From Echinostoma caproni (taxonomy: Eukaryota > Platyhelminthes > Trematoda > Plagiorchiida > Echinostomatidae), in assembly GCA_900618425.1 (NCBI GenBank), contig UZAN01039579.1, positions 76,697 through 140,696 on the forward strand: 64,000 nt of DNA. The letters run 5' to 3'. The translations under genes were made by a program, and so were the position numbers. This document shows positions 1 through 10,018 of this stretch, piece after piece. Under the pieces are notes generated by a model, which had not been told where the DNA came from, did no database searches, and saw only the letters and a program-made list of their open reading frames with translations. Numbering within the stretch: the stretch's first letter is position 1; every line of letters starts with the position of its first letter.

Positions 1-1049
1 CAGTGAATGCTATGCGATAACAAACTCGACAGTCAGTTGAAGAGAGTAAACCCTGACAAAAACACTTTAGATTTGTTAATTTCATCGTTTAATTAGGCGT
101 ACCTTCGTATCACTACATCAAGTGGGGTTATTATCCATTTTTTCTTGGAACTCAGGTACAATTTGTGGTTACTTGTAACGGACTATTTTAGATTTACCGC
201 ACGTTTTATTGGAGAGTAACCCATGGCTCTGAAGCAAATCGGACTTCTCAAAAGTTTTTCGGGTCAAAGTACTGGGGCTCTAACCACTTCGCTACCTTTT
301 ACCGCAGACAATATATCTTTCACATTTTCAATTCATTGGTACAGCGAAAACGAAACGCTCCAACGTACCCATATCAAGTTTACAAATAGGGTATAAGACC
401 CGATGTGCAAAGGTTGCCGGATACGGAAGATCTACTCATTCCGGGTGGTGTTTGTTTACGACAATGTGGTGTTTAAATATCATAAAATTTAAGCAATCAT
501 CAACCTATGCAGTATTTTGTTACCATCAACCATAAACGACTATCTCAGTTGACAACGCTTACAGCCACTGCTCCAGACCAGTGGGTCACATTACGACCGA
601 ATCGATTTCAGCATTAGACTATGCAACACCAATCAATCTTGATTATCTGAGCTTTAGCTTTTCCGAAAAAAAGTATAAAATTCTCTTAACTTTAACCCTG
701 AGGTTTCTGTTCTCGATTCTCTGATTCATCATAGCCTGGCCAAAGTTTCTTAGGCACCGGCAATCAAATACATTGAAAAATAGCATCAAGATATCTCATG
801 TTGGGTTGCATGTGCTCTTTCTCTGAATACAAAATTCTAAATTATCTGAATCGAAATTAATGAAACGCTTCCGTTGATTTTNTTGGAACTTGTGAATGTC
901 TGGAGATTGTTTCTTTCCTCAACTGGATACAGTCGCAAACCTGCATAGAGGATAAATCTGATGTTTTGTATAAGTAATACGATACTACTTTTGAGGCAGT
1001 AATCCACAAGAATTAATTCAAATATATTGGTACGGTTAAATTTATATAT
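1..1049. other. Unannotated AT-rich intergenic stretch
   Basis: I see no gene, RNA or recognisable repeat here. Reading frames are short and broken on both strands. A single unresolved base sits at 882. The right edge grades into the LINE fragment that starts near 1050. Confidence 0.5.
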
Positions 1050-1445
1050 CTTATCACTTGGTTTTGCGACTTGTATCATTGACCATCCTATTAATCTCCT
1101 CTGTCGTCATTTTAAGTAGGATGATGATATCACCATTTCTGTTTCTGTACTGTTCAATCCTAACTGGCCGCATATAAAACACATCCCCCTGACTTGTTAC
1201 GTTTTCTTTTCTATCCGGTTTCAATCTTAACCAATATAAAATGCATTGTATGTTTTACCTTAAACCGTTTTTCATTGCCCTTCGACAATGTACAGATTCA
1301 AGGATAGCCAATTTGCAGGGTGTCACTATTGAGCGTAACCTTCAGAGGCCTTTACATACCCATAATGTGCTCGCAAGCTGAAAGTTTTATCTTTTCAGAT
1401 AAGAGGGCTCCGCCACTTCTGTTCAGATTTTTCAGCGATCGAGTA
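1050..1445 (+). mobile_element. CR1-like LINE fragment, reverse transcriptase C-terminal part (copy 1)
   Basis: This is a decayed piece of a non-LTR retrotransposon. It is recognised by base-level similarity to the longer copy at about 6520-6930. Both share a GACTTRTATCA block, a motif C region, a TGTACAGATTCA block and a TTTTCAGATAAGA block, in the same order and spacing. In the longer copy the motif C codons read YADD. Here the equivalent codons at 1117-1128 read stop-Asp-Asp-Asp, so the polymerase is dead. The stretch covers the end of the palm and the thumb. It is truncated on the left, and on the right LINE similarity stops abruptly at a GC-richer insert. It cannot encode a working protein. 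Confidence 0.7.
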
Positions 1446-1459
1446 AACCGGACGTACTC

Positions 1460-1745
1460 TGGGCTCTCGCAGCGCAGTGGAGTGAGCAGAAATGCGCAAC
1501 AGCATGTGCATCGCCTCGCATTGTTGTAGATCAAGCCAATACGATACTTTGCGAGCGACAGAAGACGGCGGGGGAACGACAGCAGGGTGACCGGGGCACG
1601 AGCTGGAGACAAAACACGAGAAGACATTCTCCTAGGGTCTGAGTTAAGGTTAACCTGCAAGGCAAAACAAGTAAAACGCCAGGAGCCTGGTAAGTTGCAA
1701 GCACTCACGAAAAAATATTACTGGTGCGTTCGCAACGCATCACAA
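1460..1745 (+). repeat. GC-richer insert interrupting the LINE, possibly a solo LTR
   Basis: Between two blocks that match the LINE copy at 6.5-8.5 kb lies about 285 bp of clearly more GC-rich sequence with no counterpart in the LINE. It ends in a GCATCACA-like terminus, and its TTACTGGTGCG segment resembles the ends of LTR elements as I recall them. I could not define matching terminal dinucleotides or a target-site duplication, so a solo LTR is only the favoured guess. It overlaps a 118-codon frame on the minus strand that I regard as incidental. Confidence 0.35.
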
Positions 1746-1749
1746 TAGG

Positions 1750-1830
1750 AGCTTTAGATGAACGATGTGCTCTCCCTATACCTTTGACTGCTCCCTTGTG
1801 GTTTTTCTCTATCTGAAAGCTTAAGTGTAA
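1750..1830 (+). mobile_element. CR1-like LINE 3' segment (copy 1, continued)
   Basis: The stretch 1764-1823, including CTCCC, GCTCCC and TATCTGAAAGC-like blocks, aligns with 8450-8512 downstream of the second LINE copy at roughly 70 percent by eye with small gaps. It is therefore the continuation of the LINE 3' region after the insert. It is non-coding. Confidence 0.55.
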
Positions 1831-3105
1831 CTCGCTTCAGCTTCGATATTAAATAATACACATGCTGGTTGCTTCAAGAAAATTTACTGTTTCAAAGCAG
1901 TTACATTGATTGTCTTGAACAGGTATATCCTGGACTGATTTCTAGCACTCAAATACTTTAAAACACCTGACACATATTTTTAGATGAGGACTGACCTCCA
2001 TTTTATGTTTATTGTCACAATCCCCGAGAACTCCATCAAAATGCTATTTATTTTTAGACGCATTACTACCAAATCAACAAGTTCCTGAAGCGTAGCCTCA
2101 AAACATACCACTGTGATTGTTGAACATGTTAATGTTTGTAAGACGCATGTAAACTAAACAACTCGCAAATCATGCAATCCACATACGTGTCTCACTAGTT
2201 TACGTTGGTAGGGATTCTATTGTACACCGTAGAGATGTTAAAAAACAATTTGACCTTTTAGTTTGGCGTGCATACTCGGTGAATAAATCGATGAGCTGAT
2301 CAGCGGACATTTCTGAGTAGATGGAAAATAATTCGAACACACACAAATATATAATTAGTGCGCCAATATATAAATCCTCCGATTTAAGGAAGGCAAAAAT
2401 TTTCTGTTGAGTGTGTTACTGCGATTAGGTTTGTTTTACAAAGTCAAATCAATTCTTTGGTGTAGCATTCAAAAAAATGGCTAATAAATATATTATTTGA
2501 AAATACAAACCCGCGGTGGGGTATATTGAGTACTGTACCAACACAATTTAGAAGTTTTGTATCAATTTAACTGGACTGGCTTCTGGAAGCATTCAAGTAA
2601 TCCATTTTTTACTAAATTCCCAATGGATACAGCTCTCATCACTGCAAGCATCACGGTTGCCCCGAAGGTCTCCTGTATTCAAGCATCCCCTCTCCCGCGG
2701 GGCATAACTCCTAAGTTAGAGACGAAGTATGTCCTCCTGATCGACTCCATTTCTCAACATCTGAGATACAATTTATCCGAATCCGGCAGTGTTTGCCTAC
2801 ATCTTTTCTTTTATTGAATAAGATGCATCCGCGTCAATAAAGCAGATGCGGACTTAGTGCAAAGCAAATCCGTCGTAAGGAATCAATACCACCGACTAAT
2901 TTCAATAAATGACTGAAAATTGTGATATGGGATGAAAAGAAATGACGGTGATTCACTACGGAATCTTAAAATTACCATTTGCTTGCACACGGGTGCCTGT
3001 ATCTGAAGTTTGGTAAAGATGATTGGAACTGACCATCCTTCAAACTTCACGTTCACTCGCGATCCTTAGTTCTTCCAGTCAACCGTACACTCAGACTTGC
3101 TATGA
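1831..3105. other. Unannotated stretch
   Basis: No gene is recognised. A GC-richer patch at about 2640-2800 lies in an 86-codon frame (2557-2817, plus) whose product I do not recognise. A short inverted repeat GAAGTTTG/CAAACTTC lies at about 3007-3055. Confidence 0.4.
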
Positions 3106-3171
3106 GCTGGTTGGCGAAGTGGTAACACATGCCTGCCATCCGAAGCGTCCGTAGTTCAAATTCCAAACAGG
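3106..3171 (+). repeat. tRNA-derived (SINE-like) sequence
   Basis: This resembles the head of a tRNA-derived retroposon. An A-box-like block, TTGGCGAAGTGGTAAC, lies at about 3111-3126 and a B-box-like block, AGTTCAAATTCC, at 3153-3164, at normal tRNA spacing. A CTGCCAT segment sits where the anticodon loop would be, similar to a glycine tRNA. No full acceptor stem forms, so this is a pseudogene or SINE head rather than a working tRNA gene. Confidence 0.45.
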
Positions 3172-4638
3172 ACGAATAGCTGAGCGGCACGCGTGGAAGT
3201 AAAGTTTGAAGAATAACCTATTTCAAATGCAACTGTGAGGCAAATGCGAACGTTAAAAATGATTTGACAAATCACACTGAAAGCATTTTTACTAACCAAT
3301 GACATTCCCGGGTAATTTTTATCTGTGGACGCTCCTAACGGAAGATGTGTATTGCAACATTCAGTATGGTTTGTGACCTATTTCATCTAGTTGTGGATCT
3401 TTTTCTGGAAATCGATTGAGCATAGTCCAACCAAACATTTTGCCTTACATCATCATTAGTAGAGATTTCTAGTTTGAAAATGCACCCAAAATGCACGGTT
3501 AAGAAACAGCGTGAACCTCGTTAACTGCAGCACGCTAACGATTCCAGAAAAGAATGGGATTCACATAGATCACCTGAAGAAAGTATCTTTCAATAAATTT
3601 AGTTTCTTTGGGTCATAAGCCTAACCAGGGTTGCTATATCGGTGAATATAAAACAGTGCACACGAAGGAAACGAAAGGAGAGCTATTTGATCTCGAGGAG
3701 ATAAACGCAAGACCTGAAGATGTGCAAAAACACCGCAAGGGAAAGATCGAACTGAGAAATAAAAGAACCCAGTTGGATTTAGGTTGAATTGTTCATTAGT
3801 TTACAGAGCAAATAGAGACTAACCACTTTTGATACACAACACTATTATTAATTAGCAAACAGTGATAGAAATGCAATACGGTCGGCCCACATGAAGTTTC
3901 GTGATACCAGCTAACTGTGATGCACTCATTAGGAGGAAGACATGCGCACTGTCAAAAGGATTATGAAACATGAACAACAAAGTGAATAATGCCTTTTTTA
4001 CAAAAAGGTCTGTGAGTGAACTATAGTTTTCGGATAATCCTAGTCCCACTAAGCAAAAGGTAGAACCGGCTAACACATGCTACTCAATCGATGGACGGTG
4101 AACAGAGTCCTGACAAAAGCAACGATTGAGGTGANGATCACCGTTTATTTTTCAAAACCCGTCTTCCCCAGAATGACCGGTGCAGGCTCTTCAATCACGT
4201 CGGATTAGTTCGGAGAAAAAGTCCGAATACAACATTCATCTTGTCCCAAGTAGAGAAAGGTTGCATCGACCAAGATACTATATGCCCAGCCACACCCAAA
4301 TCCGTTTGAACCTCTGCTTTCTCTCCCTGTGATCAAAATGCTTAACCCAAGCCAGTGGCTTTCAGTAAGGAACCAGGTTTTCATCACGTATTGGATATAT
4401 TACAGCATGATCAGAATACTCAAAAATAACTGTCCACTGACCAGCTAAATGCGCGCCCCTCGAACGGCTACGCTACAATTTATCTCCACTGTTGTATTCT
4501 GGAATTTTCTACCCAGTTGCTAATTATGCGTGCTTTAACCATATACACAAAACAATTCATGTTAAAAATTAAGGATGTTGTTATGAAAAACAATGCTGCC
4601 ATTTTTGGAGTGCCAGTCACTAGTCAAACGCACAAATA
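3172..4638. other. Unannotated stretch with one open frame
   Basis: Frame 3578-3787 (plus) is open for 69 codons without a usable start. It is rich in charged residues (Lys, Glu, Arg) and may be a coding relic of an unidentified element, but I recognise no family. The rest shows no gene or named repeat. An unresolved base lies at 4135. Confidence 0.3.
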
Positions 4639-4698
4639 GTGCAAACGCGGAGAACGCCATCTTACCGGTTGGCAAACTGTTCTTGGTCGCATCGTACG

Positions 4699-5400
4699 TC
4701 TCCCAGAAGAATGATTGCACCTACCATTGTGAATAACAATGTTCGTTCTGTGTTTGGGAAGCTTCCAGATTTGTCCTACCTGCTCCAGCGGAAGGAATTT
4801 CGCACCTCTTGTGCCTTATGTCTACAGGAGTTATGGTTGACTGATGATGTTGACGATTCCGTGGTCCAACTGGATAATTTCGTCTGCTTCAGACAGGATA
4901 GACAACAGTGTGGCAAGAAGTTGAGTCGGTTGTGTTTACCTATATCAATTTCAATTGATGTGCCAAGTCCGAAGTACGTTTTATGTATTCAAAGAATGGC
5001 GTTGATTTCTTGACTGTCGTCTGTCGCTCCGAATTCTCCCGCTTTCTTTTATTGTTATCACTGATATATACATTGCACCCGATTACAGGTTATCAGACAG
5101 TGAACCATTTTTCTGATTACTTCCTACCGGCTGTTGCCTCATCTCTTGCTGACAGCTTGCAACTAATAGCTAGTGACTTTAAACACGCCCCCTGCACCCG
5201 TTATTTTGTCTAAACCTCAGTGATCTGTTTATTGAACCAACTAGAAGAACTTCTCATTTAGACCACATAATCACAAATCATGCTGACACGTTTTCTACCA
5301 TAGATACCACCTTAGGCACTAGTTATCACAACCTGATCCTGGTTGGGCCTAGGATTAACTCAAAATCAGGATATTCTTCTTTTACTCGACCGAAACGCAT
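4699..5400 (+). pseudogene. LINE endonuclease domain, broken
   Basis: Three frames together give an exonuclease-endonuclease-phosphatase-type domain, which in LINEs nicks target DNA. Visible landmarks in order are an N-terminal NNVRSVFGK segment at about 4729, a LCLQELWL segment corresponding to the catalytic Glu motif (usually QETWL) at about 4816-4839, and near the end LDHIITN (about 5258) and a degraded Ser-Asp-His motif reading SYHNLILV at about 5323. The Asp-to-Tyr change in that motif and several frameshifts make it inactive. The GDFN-like block is replaced by SDFKHAP near 5173. It lies directly upstream of the RT part, as expected for a CR1-type ORF2. Confidence 0.65.
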
Positions 5401-5528
5401 CATGTTCCGTCAGCGAGATCTTTCCCCAAACGATGCTGCCTGCTTAGAGAGTCTCTTAAGTTAGTTATCAATTGTTTTCCTTTAAACACAACCTTTCTAA
5501 CAGAAGTGTTGAACTGTGTTTGTGACAT

Positions 5529-6026
5529 ATGCTGTCCTGTGATAACTTCGTTCCTTCAACATGGCAGAATATCGACACTTTTCTCAAACGTTTTCGCGAT
5601 GAAAAGGAAGGTGAATTTAAATCGGGCAGGAGGGCTGAAATGTTACTATTATCTTTTATGATCAAGAGTGATATAAGACGATTGGATGTCTTTTATGTAA
5701 GTCAGTTTTTTGGGAGGAGGAACTGTAAATTTATGTGGCGTAAAATGAATCTACTCTGCAGGCAGAAGAAAGTGATTTCCAGTTCCTCTATTGATATTGA
5801 GAAACTGAATCCTGAATTTGTTCTTTCTTCGCCCGAAACATACCCAAGTTACGTTGATTCCAGTTCTCCAAAAGTCCAACATTCTTCTGATCCCATCACT
5901 TCTAGCGAGATATATAAACACATGTGTTCTCTCAAGGTGTCGACCGCACCTGGTCTAGACAACTTAAGTCCTGCCTGTCCAAAACACGGTGTTCTGCCAC
6001 TCTCACATTTTTGCACTTATAGCTAA
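5529..6026 (+). pseudogene. LINE ORF2 linker and N-terminal RT region, broken
   Basis: A 165-codon frame covers the region between endonuclease and RT. Its latter part, a SSEIYKHMCSLKVSTAPGLDNLSP-like stretch at about 5905-5977, matches the conserved RT entry segment in which KSxxxPGxDGIxP precedes the palm. The equivalent segment in the copy at 62.4 kb reads NNASGMDKISPVVLK. The frame shifts afterwards into PLKLQTIPDSWR, the usual 'LP..W' segment, in another frame at about 6029-6064. Not functional. Confidence 0.6.
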
Positions 6027-6099
6027 TCTTCCACTAAAACTCCAAACTATTCCGGATTCTTGGCGCTCAGTGAGAATTACTGTCATCTCCAAAGGAACG

Positions 6100-6600
6100 T
6101 AAAAAGCCCTAATAGCGAAGCGTTTTTGACCAACTGCTTTCACGTCCAATGGTTTGAAATTGATGGAGCGATCAGTTCTGCATTGCTCTCGATTATTCCT
6201 TACTACCCCCAATGATACCTATCAGTTTGCATACAAACATAACCGTTGTAAACTAAATGCTGTTTTTTCTCTAGTTCATTTCATCTGTAATTTCCTTAAC
6301 GAGAAGGTCAAACATGTGCACTCTGTGTTTCTTGACTAGTTCCCCGCTTTTGACTTGGCGTCCCGTTTCCCGTTTACTTAACGTGCTCCAATCTTTTGGC
6401 TGTCCCGCTTCTCGTATTCAAGGTTACTTTTCGCAAAGATATCGGCATGATAACTTGGGAAGAAGGCAGTCAACTTCATCACTCAATAGAGTGCTGTTAT
6501 AATACCCTATGGGTTTTCGACTTATATCAACGATTTACCTATTACTCCCCCTGTATGAAATTTTAGGTATGCTGACGATGTAGCCATTTCTATTAACATA
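6100..6600 (+). pseudogene. LINE reverse transcriptase palm, broken
   Basis: Fragments in different frames give the QFAYKHNRC segment (about 6224), a HSVFLD motif A start (about 6321), an AFDLASR continuation after a frameshift, and motif C YADDVAIS at 6568-6591. The catalytic Asp-Asp pair is still legible, but stops and shifts before and after it rule out a working polymerase. Further thumb sequence follows (LYLNPEKC at about 6675). Confidence 0.65.
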
Positions 6601-6937
6601 TCTAACCAATCAGAATAAGTTTAATATAACACAAACCTATCCCACCTCGTTTCTTATACCACTTCATCTGGTCTTTATCTTAATCCCGAAAAATGCCTTG
6701 AATGTATTTTTACTCTAAACCGATACCGTTCTCCGTCGGACAGTGTACAGATTCATGGAAAGCGGAAAAGCGGGGCCAGTCATGTGGAGTACGTAGATGT
6801 CACACTTGAAAGCAACCTTCGCTGGTCCTTACATAACCAAACCGTTGCTCGAAGTTGAAAATTCTCTCTTTTCAGATAAGAAGACTGCGTCACTTCTGTT
6901 CTAATTCGTCGACGATAGAAGCTTTCGTTCAATAATG

Positions 6938-6963
6938 TGTTAGAATGGAGCGCACAGAATCCG
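6938..6963 (+). repeat. 5' LTR stub
   Basis: TGTTAG plus CGCACAGAATCCG blocks are shared with 8107-8132, differing at three positions. Only the first 26 bp or so of the LTR remain; integrase-domain coding sequence follows at once. The left flank is LINE sequence, which marks the insertion boundary. Confidence 0.65.
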
Positions 6964-7223
6964 CTTGCATTCTATTCGCTGAAAGAGTTGTGATTCCCAA
7001 GACGCTACAGAGAAGAGCGCTTCAACAATTCCACACCGGACAGCCAGGAATCAACAGCATGAAGTCACTCGTCCGTAGTTACTTCTATGGCCGTTCATCG
7101 ATAAACAACTGGAAGAACTCGTCCACAGCTGTCACCAATGCGCCTTTGCCTCCAAGATACCAGGAAAAACCAAACTTCCCAGTTGGCCAATTCATGACAA
7201 ACCCTGGTCGCGTATTCACGTAG
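6945..7223 (+). pseudogene. Ty3/gypsy integrase zinc-binding (H2C2) region, broken
   Basis: A 92-codon frame contains AERVVIPKTLQRRALQQFH followed by GQPGINSMKSLVRSYFYG, the typical stretch leading into the His-His-Cys-Cys zinc-binding domain of gypsy integrases. The second half is frame-disturbed: the expected Trp-Pro after YFYG is lost and only one segment with a cysteine-like context (CHQCAF in another frame near 7133) remains. The domain normally helps integrase bind the element ends. The first residues derive from the LTR stub, so the ATG is not a natural start. Confidence 0.65.
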
Positions 7224-7648
7224 AATTTGCAGGATCGATCAATGGGCATTTTTACCTTATCGCTATCGATGCCTTCAGCAAGTGGCCCGAGGTCTTCCTC
7301 GTGGATAGCCCTACGTCAACCTCACCAATGGCAAACCTCCGGCAGATTTTCAGTCGTTTTGGTGTCCCTGAAACGCTAGTTAGCAACAACAACACTCAGT
7401 TCACATCACAAAAAATTAAGGAATTCTGNGAATTCTGCAAGCGGAACGGCATGACCCACGTACACTCCCCGCCTTATCGTCCGCAATCAAACGGCCAAGC
7501 GGATAGATTTGTAGATACCTTCAAGCGAGCACTCCAGAAATCAAAAGAGGAGGGAGCAACCGCAGAGTCATTGAAAGTTTTCTGTTCCTATATTAATATA
7601 ATCCAAATCCAAACTCACCAAAACGAGTTTCCCCAGCAGAGGCGTTGA
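7204..7648 (+). pseudogene. Ty3/gypsy integrase catalytic core, inactivated
   Basis: This is the rve-type integrase core that would insert element DNA into the host. From 7204 the frame reads PWSRIHVEFAG, then LIAIDAFSKWPEV near 7257 and, after a shift, FSRFGVPETLVSNNNTQF at about 7348-7400 and SPPYRPQSNGQADRF at about 7468-7512. Those are the three conserved blocks of the Asp-Asp-Glu site. The Asp of the first block is present, but the second carries Asn in place of Asp, and the third ends with Asp in place of Glu. With the frameshift near 7290 and these changes the enzyme should be dead. Confidence 0.8.
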
Positions 7649-8106
7649 TGAAACAAAAGTTACGAATGCCGTTTGACCGGTTGCGCCCAACCACTTACCA
7701 NTGGAAGAACAGTTCAATTGGTAAGACGGAGCCTTGCAGCGTTGCTTTGCCTCAGGTCAAGCAGTATTAGCACGATGCTTCTGAAGAGACGGTTCTCGCT
7801 GGGTAACTGGCAGAATTCTGAGAAGACGTGGAGCTGTATTGCATGAGGTACAAGTACAATTCAAAGTTTGGTTGCATCAGGCAAATCAATTAAAGTCAAC
7901 GAAATGCCACGAAGAAAGGACTCAAAGTCCACAACTACCCTTTGACATGCTGTTGGAAACCTTCAGTTTGCCGAGAGCACCACAGTCAAGTAAAGTATAG
8001 CAACAACCACAGATTTTGCCAAGCCGACGTATAAGGAGAAAACGGAAGTAAACCACCAGACTGCAAATTGACCCCAAATTGCGAACGTACATCTCAAAAA
8101 GGAAGG

Positions 8107-8420
8107 TGTTAGTACGGAACGCACAGAATCCGTCCTGCCAGCGGACCGCGTCACATCACAAGTGCACTCGTGACGCCCATGCCGAATCGACTTCTGATTG
8201 GATGACTAAGGCGAATCAAAAAGCTGTCATCCGATCGATCAGCCTGAGTGTCAAGGTCGCGATCTGATTGGCGCGTCATCACGTCTTTTCGCGTACGCTC
8301 AATTTACCACACATAGTTGCTTGTTGTTTCATGATCAAGAATGCACTCTGACTGTCGTTTCTCAGCCGTATTCTTTCTCCAATTGTTGGGGTCTAGACAA
8401 AGAGGTGCACGTAGCGATCA
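8107..8420 (+). repeat. 3' LTR of the Ty3/gypsy remnant
   Basis: It starts with the TGTTAG...CGCACAGAATCCG block shared with 6938. The right end is uncertain: LINE similarity begins again near 8432, so the LTR is roughly 290-320 bp. No clean CA terminus or target duplication was found. Confidence 0.5.
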
Positions 8421-8431
8421 TTCGTCTTTGC

Positions 8432-8960
8432 ATAAGAAATAACACAATGTGTCCTCCCTTTACTCCTTTGCCGCTCCCCTGTAACGTTCCCTATTTTTCT
8501 GAAGGCTGATTTCAAAAGCTGAGGCGGGGCCTCTCAATGCTCAGCCTTGTATCCCAAGTTCAATTATCTGTTTCTGATTGGCAATATGTGTAATGTCCAT
8601 ATTGATGCGTGCTTGAAGTTTGCTGACAATATCTTATCTGACTGCACCCACCCTCGACACTGTGACCTGTGTGTGCGCAAATCCCACTCACCTCATCCGT
8701 TTTAAATACAAATATATCCCGTTTCGCGTATCTGCTTACAGGAACTCCTTGATGCCTTATCTTTCTTGGACAAGAAAAGTGTTCATTCTGAGCTTTCCAA
8801 TACACTTAGTAACTAACTAATATTTCCAAACGTTTTACGTTCCCCTTTTCCAAATTGTTTTTGCCAGAATTGTAACGGCGTTCCACTTTTTGGCTAAAAT
8901 CTTGTATGTAACTATCCAAAGTTTTAATACAATGCAATACAACGTAATTAACTTCAATTT
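8432..8960 (+). mobile_element. CR1-like LINE 3' region (copy 2, continued)
   Basis: The 8450-8512 stretch aligns with 1764-1823 of copy 1, which places it downstream of the RT in the same LINE. The following sequence to about 8960 is non-coding, ends in repeated ATACAA/ATGCAATACAA motifs and may include the LINE 3' untranslated region. The exact end is not defined. Confidence 0.45.
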
Positions 8961-9484
8961 TATTACTTCATTTTGAGAATAATCAAGCGTTTGAGGTCGT
9001 TTAAATAATAATATTTCTGTGGGGTTTAGTCAATTTGTATTATTAAAATCAATAGTATCCGAAAATACGCCATCAGCGCCAAGTCAGGTCAATACTATGC
9101 AGAAGTCCAAAGTGACTGAAAATGAAGATATCTGTAGCGATGTCTAAATGCTAAATTGCGGACTAAAATGGAGTTAAAACACAGTGGGGTTTTCATGCAT
9201 GGTCGTGACCTTCGACATTGTTTCTAAAAACCTTCTGTGCTATGTGACTTTAAGTGAATAAAACGTTCAGTATAATGCCACAGAAGTTCCATTGTTTGAA
9301 CATTTTCGGTATTGAATGCTGTTTACAAATTGTTCCAACAGTCTGGTTGATAAGCACAAACAAAATATTCTTGCACCCTTAAGTTGAACGATGCAGTTTA
9401 ATTCTTTGGAATGTTTTGCTTTTGTTTTTTATCGCCATTGCACAACGGAGGGCACATGCGAATTGAAAAAGAAAGGATTTTATT
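8961..9484. other. Unannotated AT-rich stretch
   Basis: I see no gene or recognisable repeat between the LINE 3' end and the SINE unit. Confidence 0.4.
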
Positions 9485-9837
9485 CAATTCCAAATCAGAG
9501 TTCGTCGTGTTTATAGCAAATGAAGCGTGAACTGAAAACCTAAGAAACACTGGATAGCTGTTTTGACCTGATTGTCCATGCAACAAGCTTGAAAAGATGG
9601 GTTGTAATATATCGTGTAAGTGAAAAATGAAAACGGTTTGATCGGCTTCCCCGTGACTTAGTGGGTAGCATGCTTGAGTTCTACCTATGAGGTCCCAGGT
9701 TCGACCCCCCCCCGTTGGGTCGATGGATTGGGACTACCGATGAGACCCAGCCAGATAGAACCAGCTAACCAGTGCTTTCTAGCTTTTCAGTTCACGTTTC
9801 ATTTGCTATTTACATGCCGAATGAGCGTTTGGAGTTG
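9485..9837 (+). mobile_element. Hammerhead SINE unit with inverted arms (degenerate)
   Basis: One unit of a tRNA-derived family. The left arm, 9485-9598, is the family tail and ribozyme region in reverse orientation (CGTCG...AGCAAATGAAGCGTGAACTGAAAA). A spacer with GGGTTGT...ATATCGTGTAA lies at about 9599-9640. A tRNA-like head follows (A box about 9654-9670, B box GGTTCGACCCC at 9698-9708), then the ribozyme region 9731-9775 and the tail. The outer 11 bp, 9485-9495 and 9827-9837, pair with two mismatches. The ribozyme core is mutated: CTGATGA reads CCGATGA, GAAA reads GAAC and the cleavage triplet GTC reads AAC. It should be inactive. Confidence 0.75.
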
Positions 9838-10018
9838 CTTTATGCATCTCGTATTAAAAATTCGAAAGAAACTGCGCAATATAACATAACAATATAATAC
9901 AACAAACTTAAAAATAACAATACCATGCAATGGTGTTTCTGGGGGATGAGAAATACCCGTAACGTCTTCTAGAAGATTGTTTTACAGGACTTGAGGTAGT
10001 GTGCCACCACATTCTGTA
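9838..10018. repeat. AT-rich tail sequence
   Basis: The segment 9878-9925 is a run of ATAACA/ATACAACA-like motifs that could be the 3' tail of the minus-strand LINE next to it. A 12-bp perfect palindrome, TCTTCTAGAAGA, lies at 9965-9976. Confidence 0.3.

Larger units (their letters stand above)
4640..6937 (+). mobile_element. CR1-like LINE (copy 2), 5' to RT part
   Basis: This is a non-LTR retrotransposon of the CR1/Jockey group with an apurinic-like endonuclease followed by a reverse transcriptase. Its start aligns with the copy at 61.4 kb (AGAA...GGTTGGCA, then a SNVRS/NNVRS peptide). Endonuclease remnants run about 4699-5460, the linker 5529-6026 and the RT about 6030-6600 with motif C YADD codons at 6568-6579. 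The thumb region to about 6930 also matches the copy at 1.05-1.45 kb. Many frameshifts and stops break the frame. It is interrupted at 6938 by a Ty3/gypsy remnant, and its 3' part resumes near 8432. Confidence 0.8.
6938..8430 (+). mobile_element. Ty3/gypsy LTR retrotransposon remnant nested in the LINE
   Basis: A partly deleted LTR retrotransposon lies inside LINE copy 2. A 26-bp block at 6938-6963 starting TGTTAG recurs at 8107-8132 with 23 of 26 matches, marking the starts of the 5' and 3' LTRs. After the 5' stub the sequence passes straight into the zinc-binding and integrase region, so gag, protease, RT and RNase H are missing. Integrase runs to about 7650, followed by a degenerate C-terminal tail. 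LINE similarity resumes near 8432. No target duplication could be identified. Unresolved bases lie at 7429 and 7701. Confidence 0.75.

Noticed and set aside
1352..1708. 118-codon minus-strand frame as a gene
   Set aside because: It runs across the junction between LINE sequence and the GC-rich insert, in antisense to the LINE.
4843..4860. ACTGATGATGTTGAC as a hammerhead core
   Set aside because: It lies in LINE endonuclease coding sequence and lacks the other half of the motif.
7421..7437. GAATTCTG repeated on both sides of a single N as a contig-overlap artefact
   Set aside because: The encoded EFxEFC spacing fits the normal length of gypsy integrases, so the duplication is probably real and only one base is uncertain.
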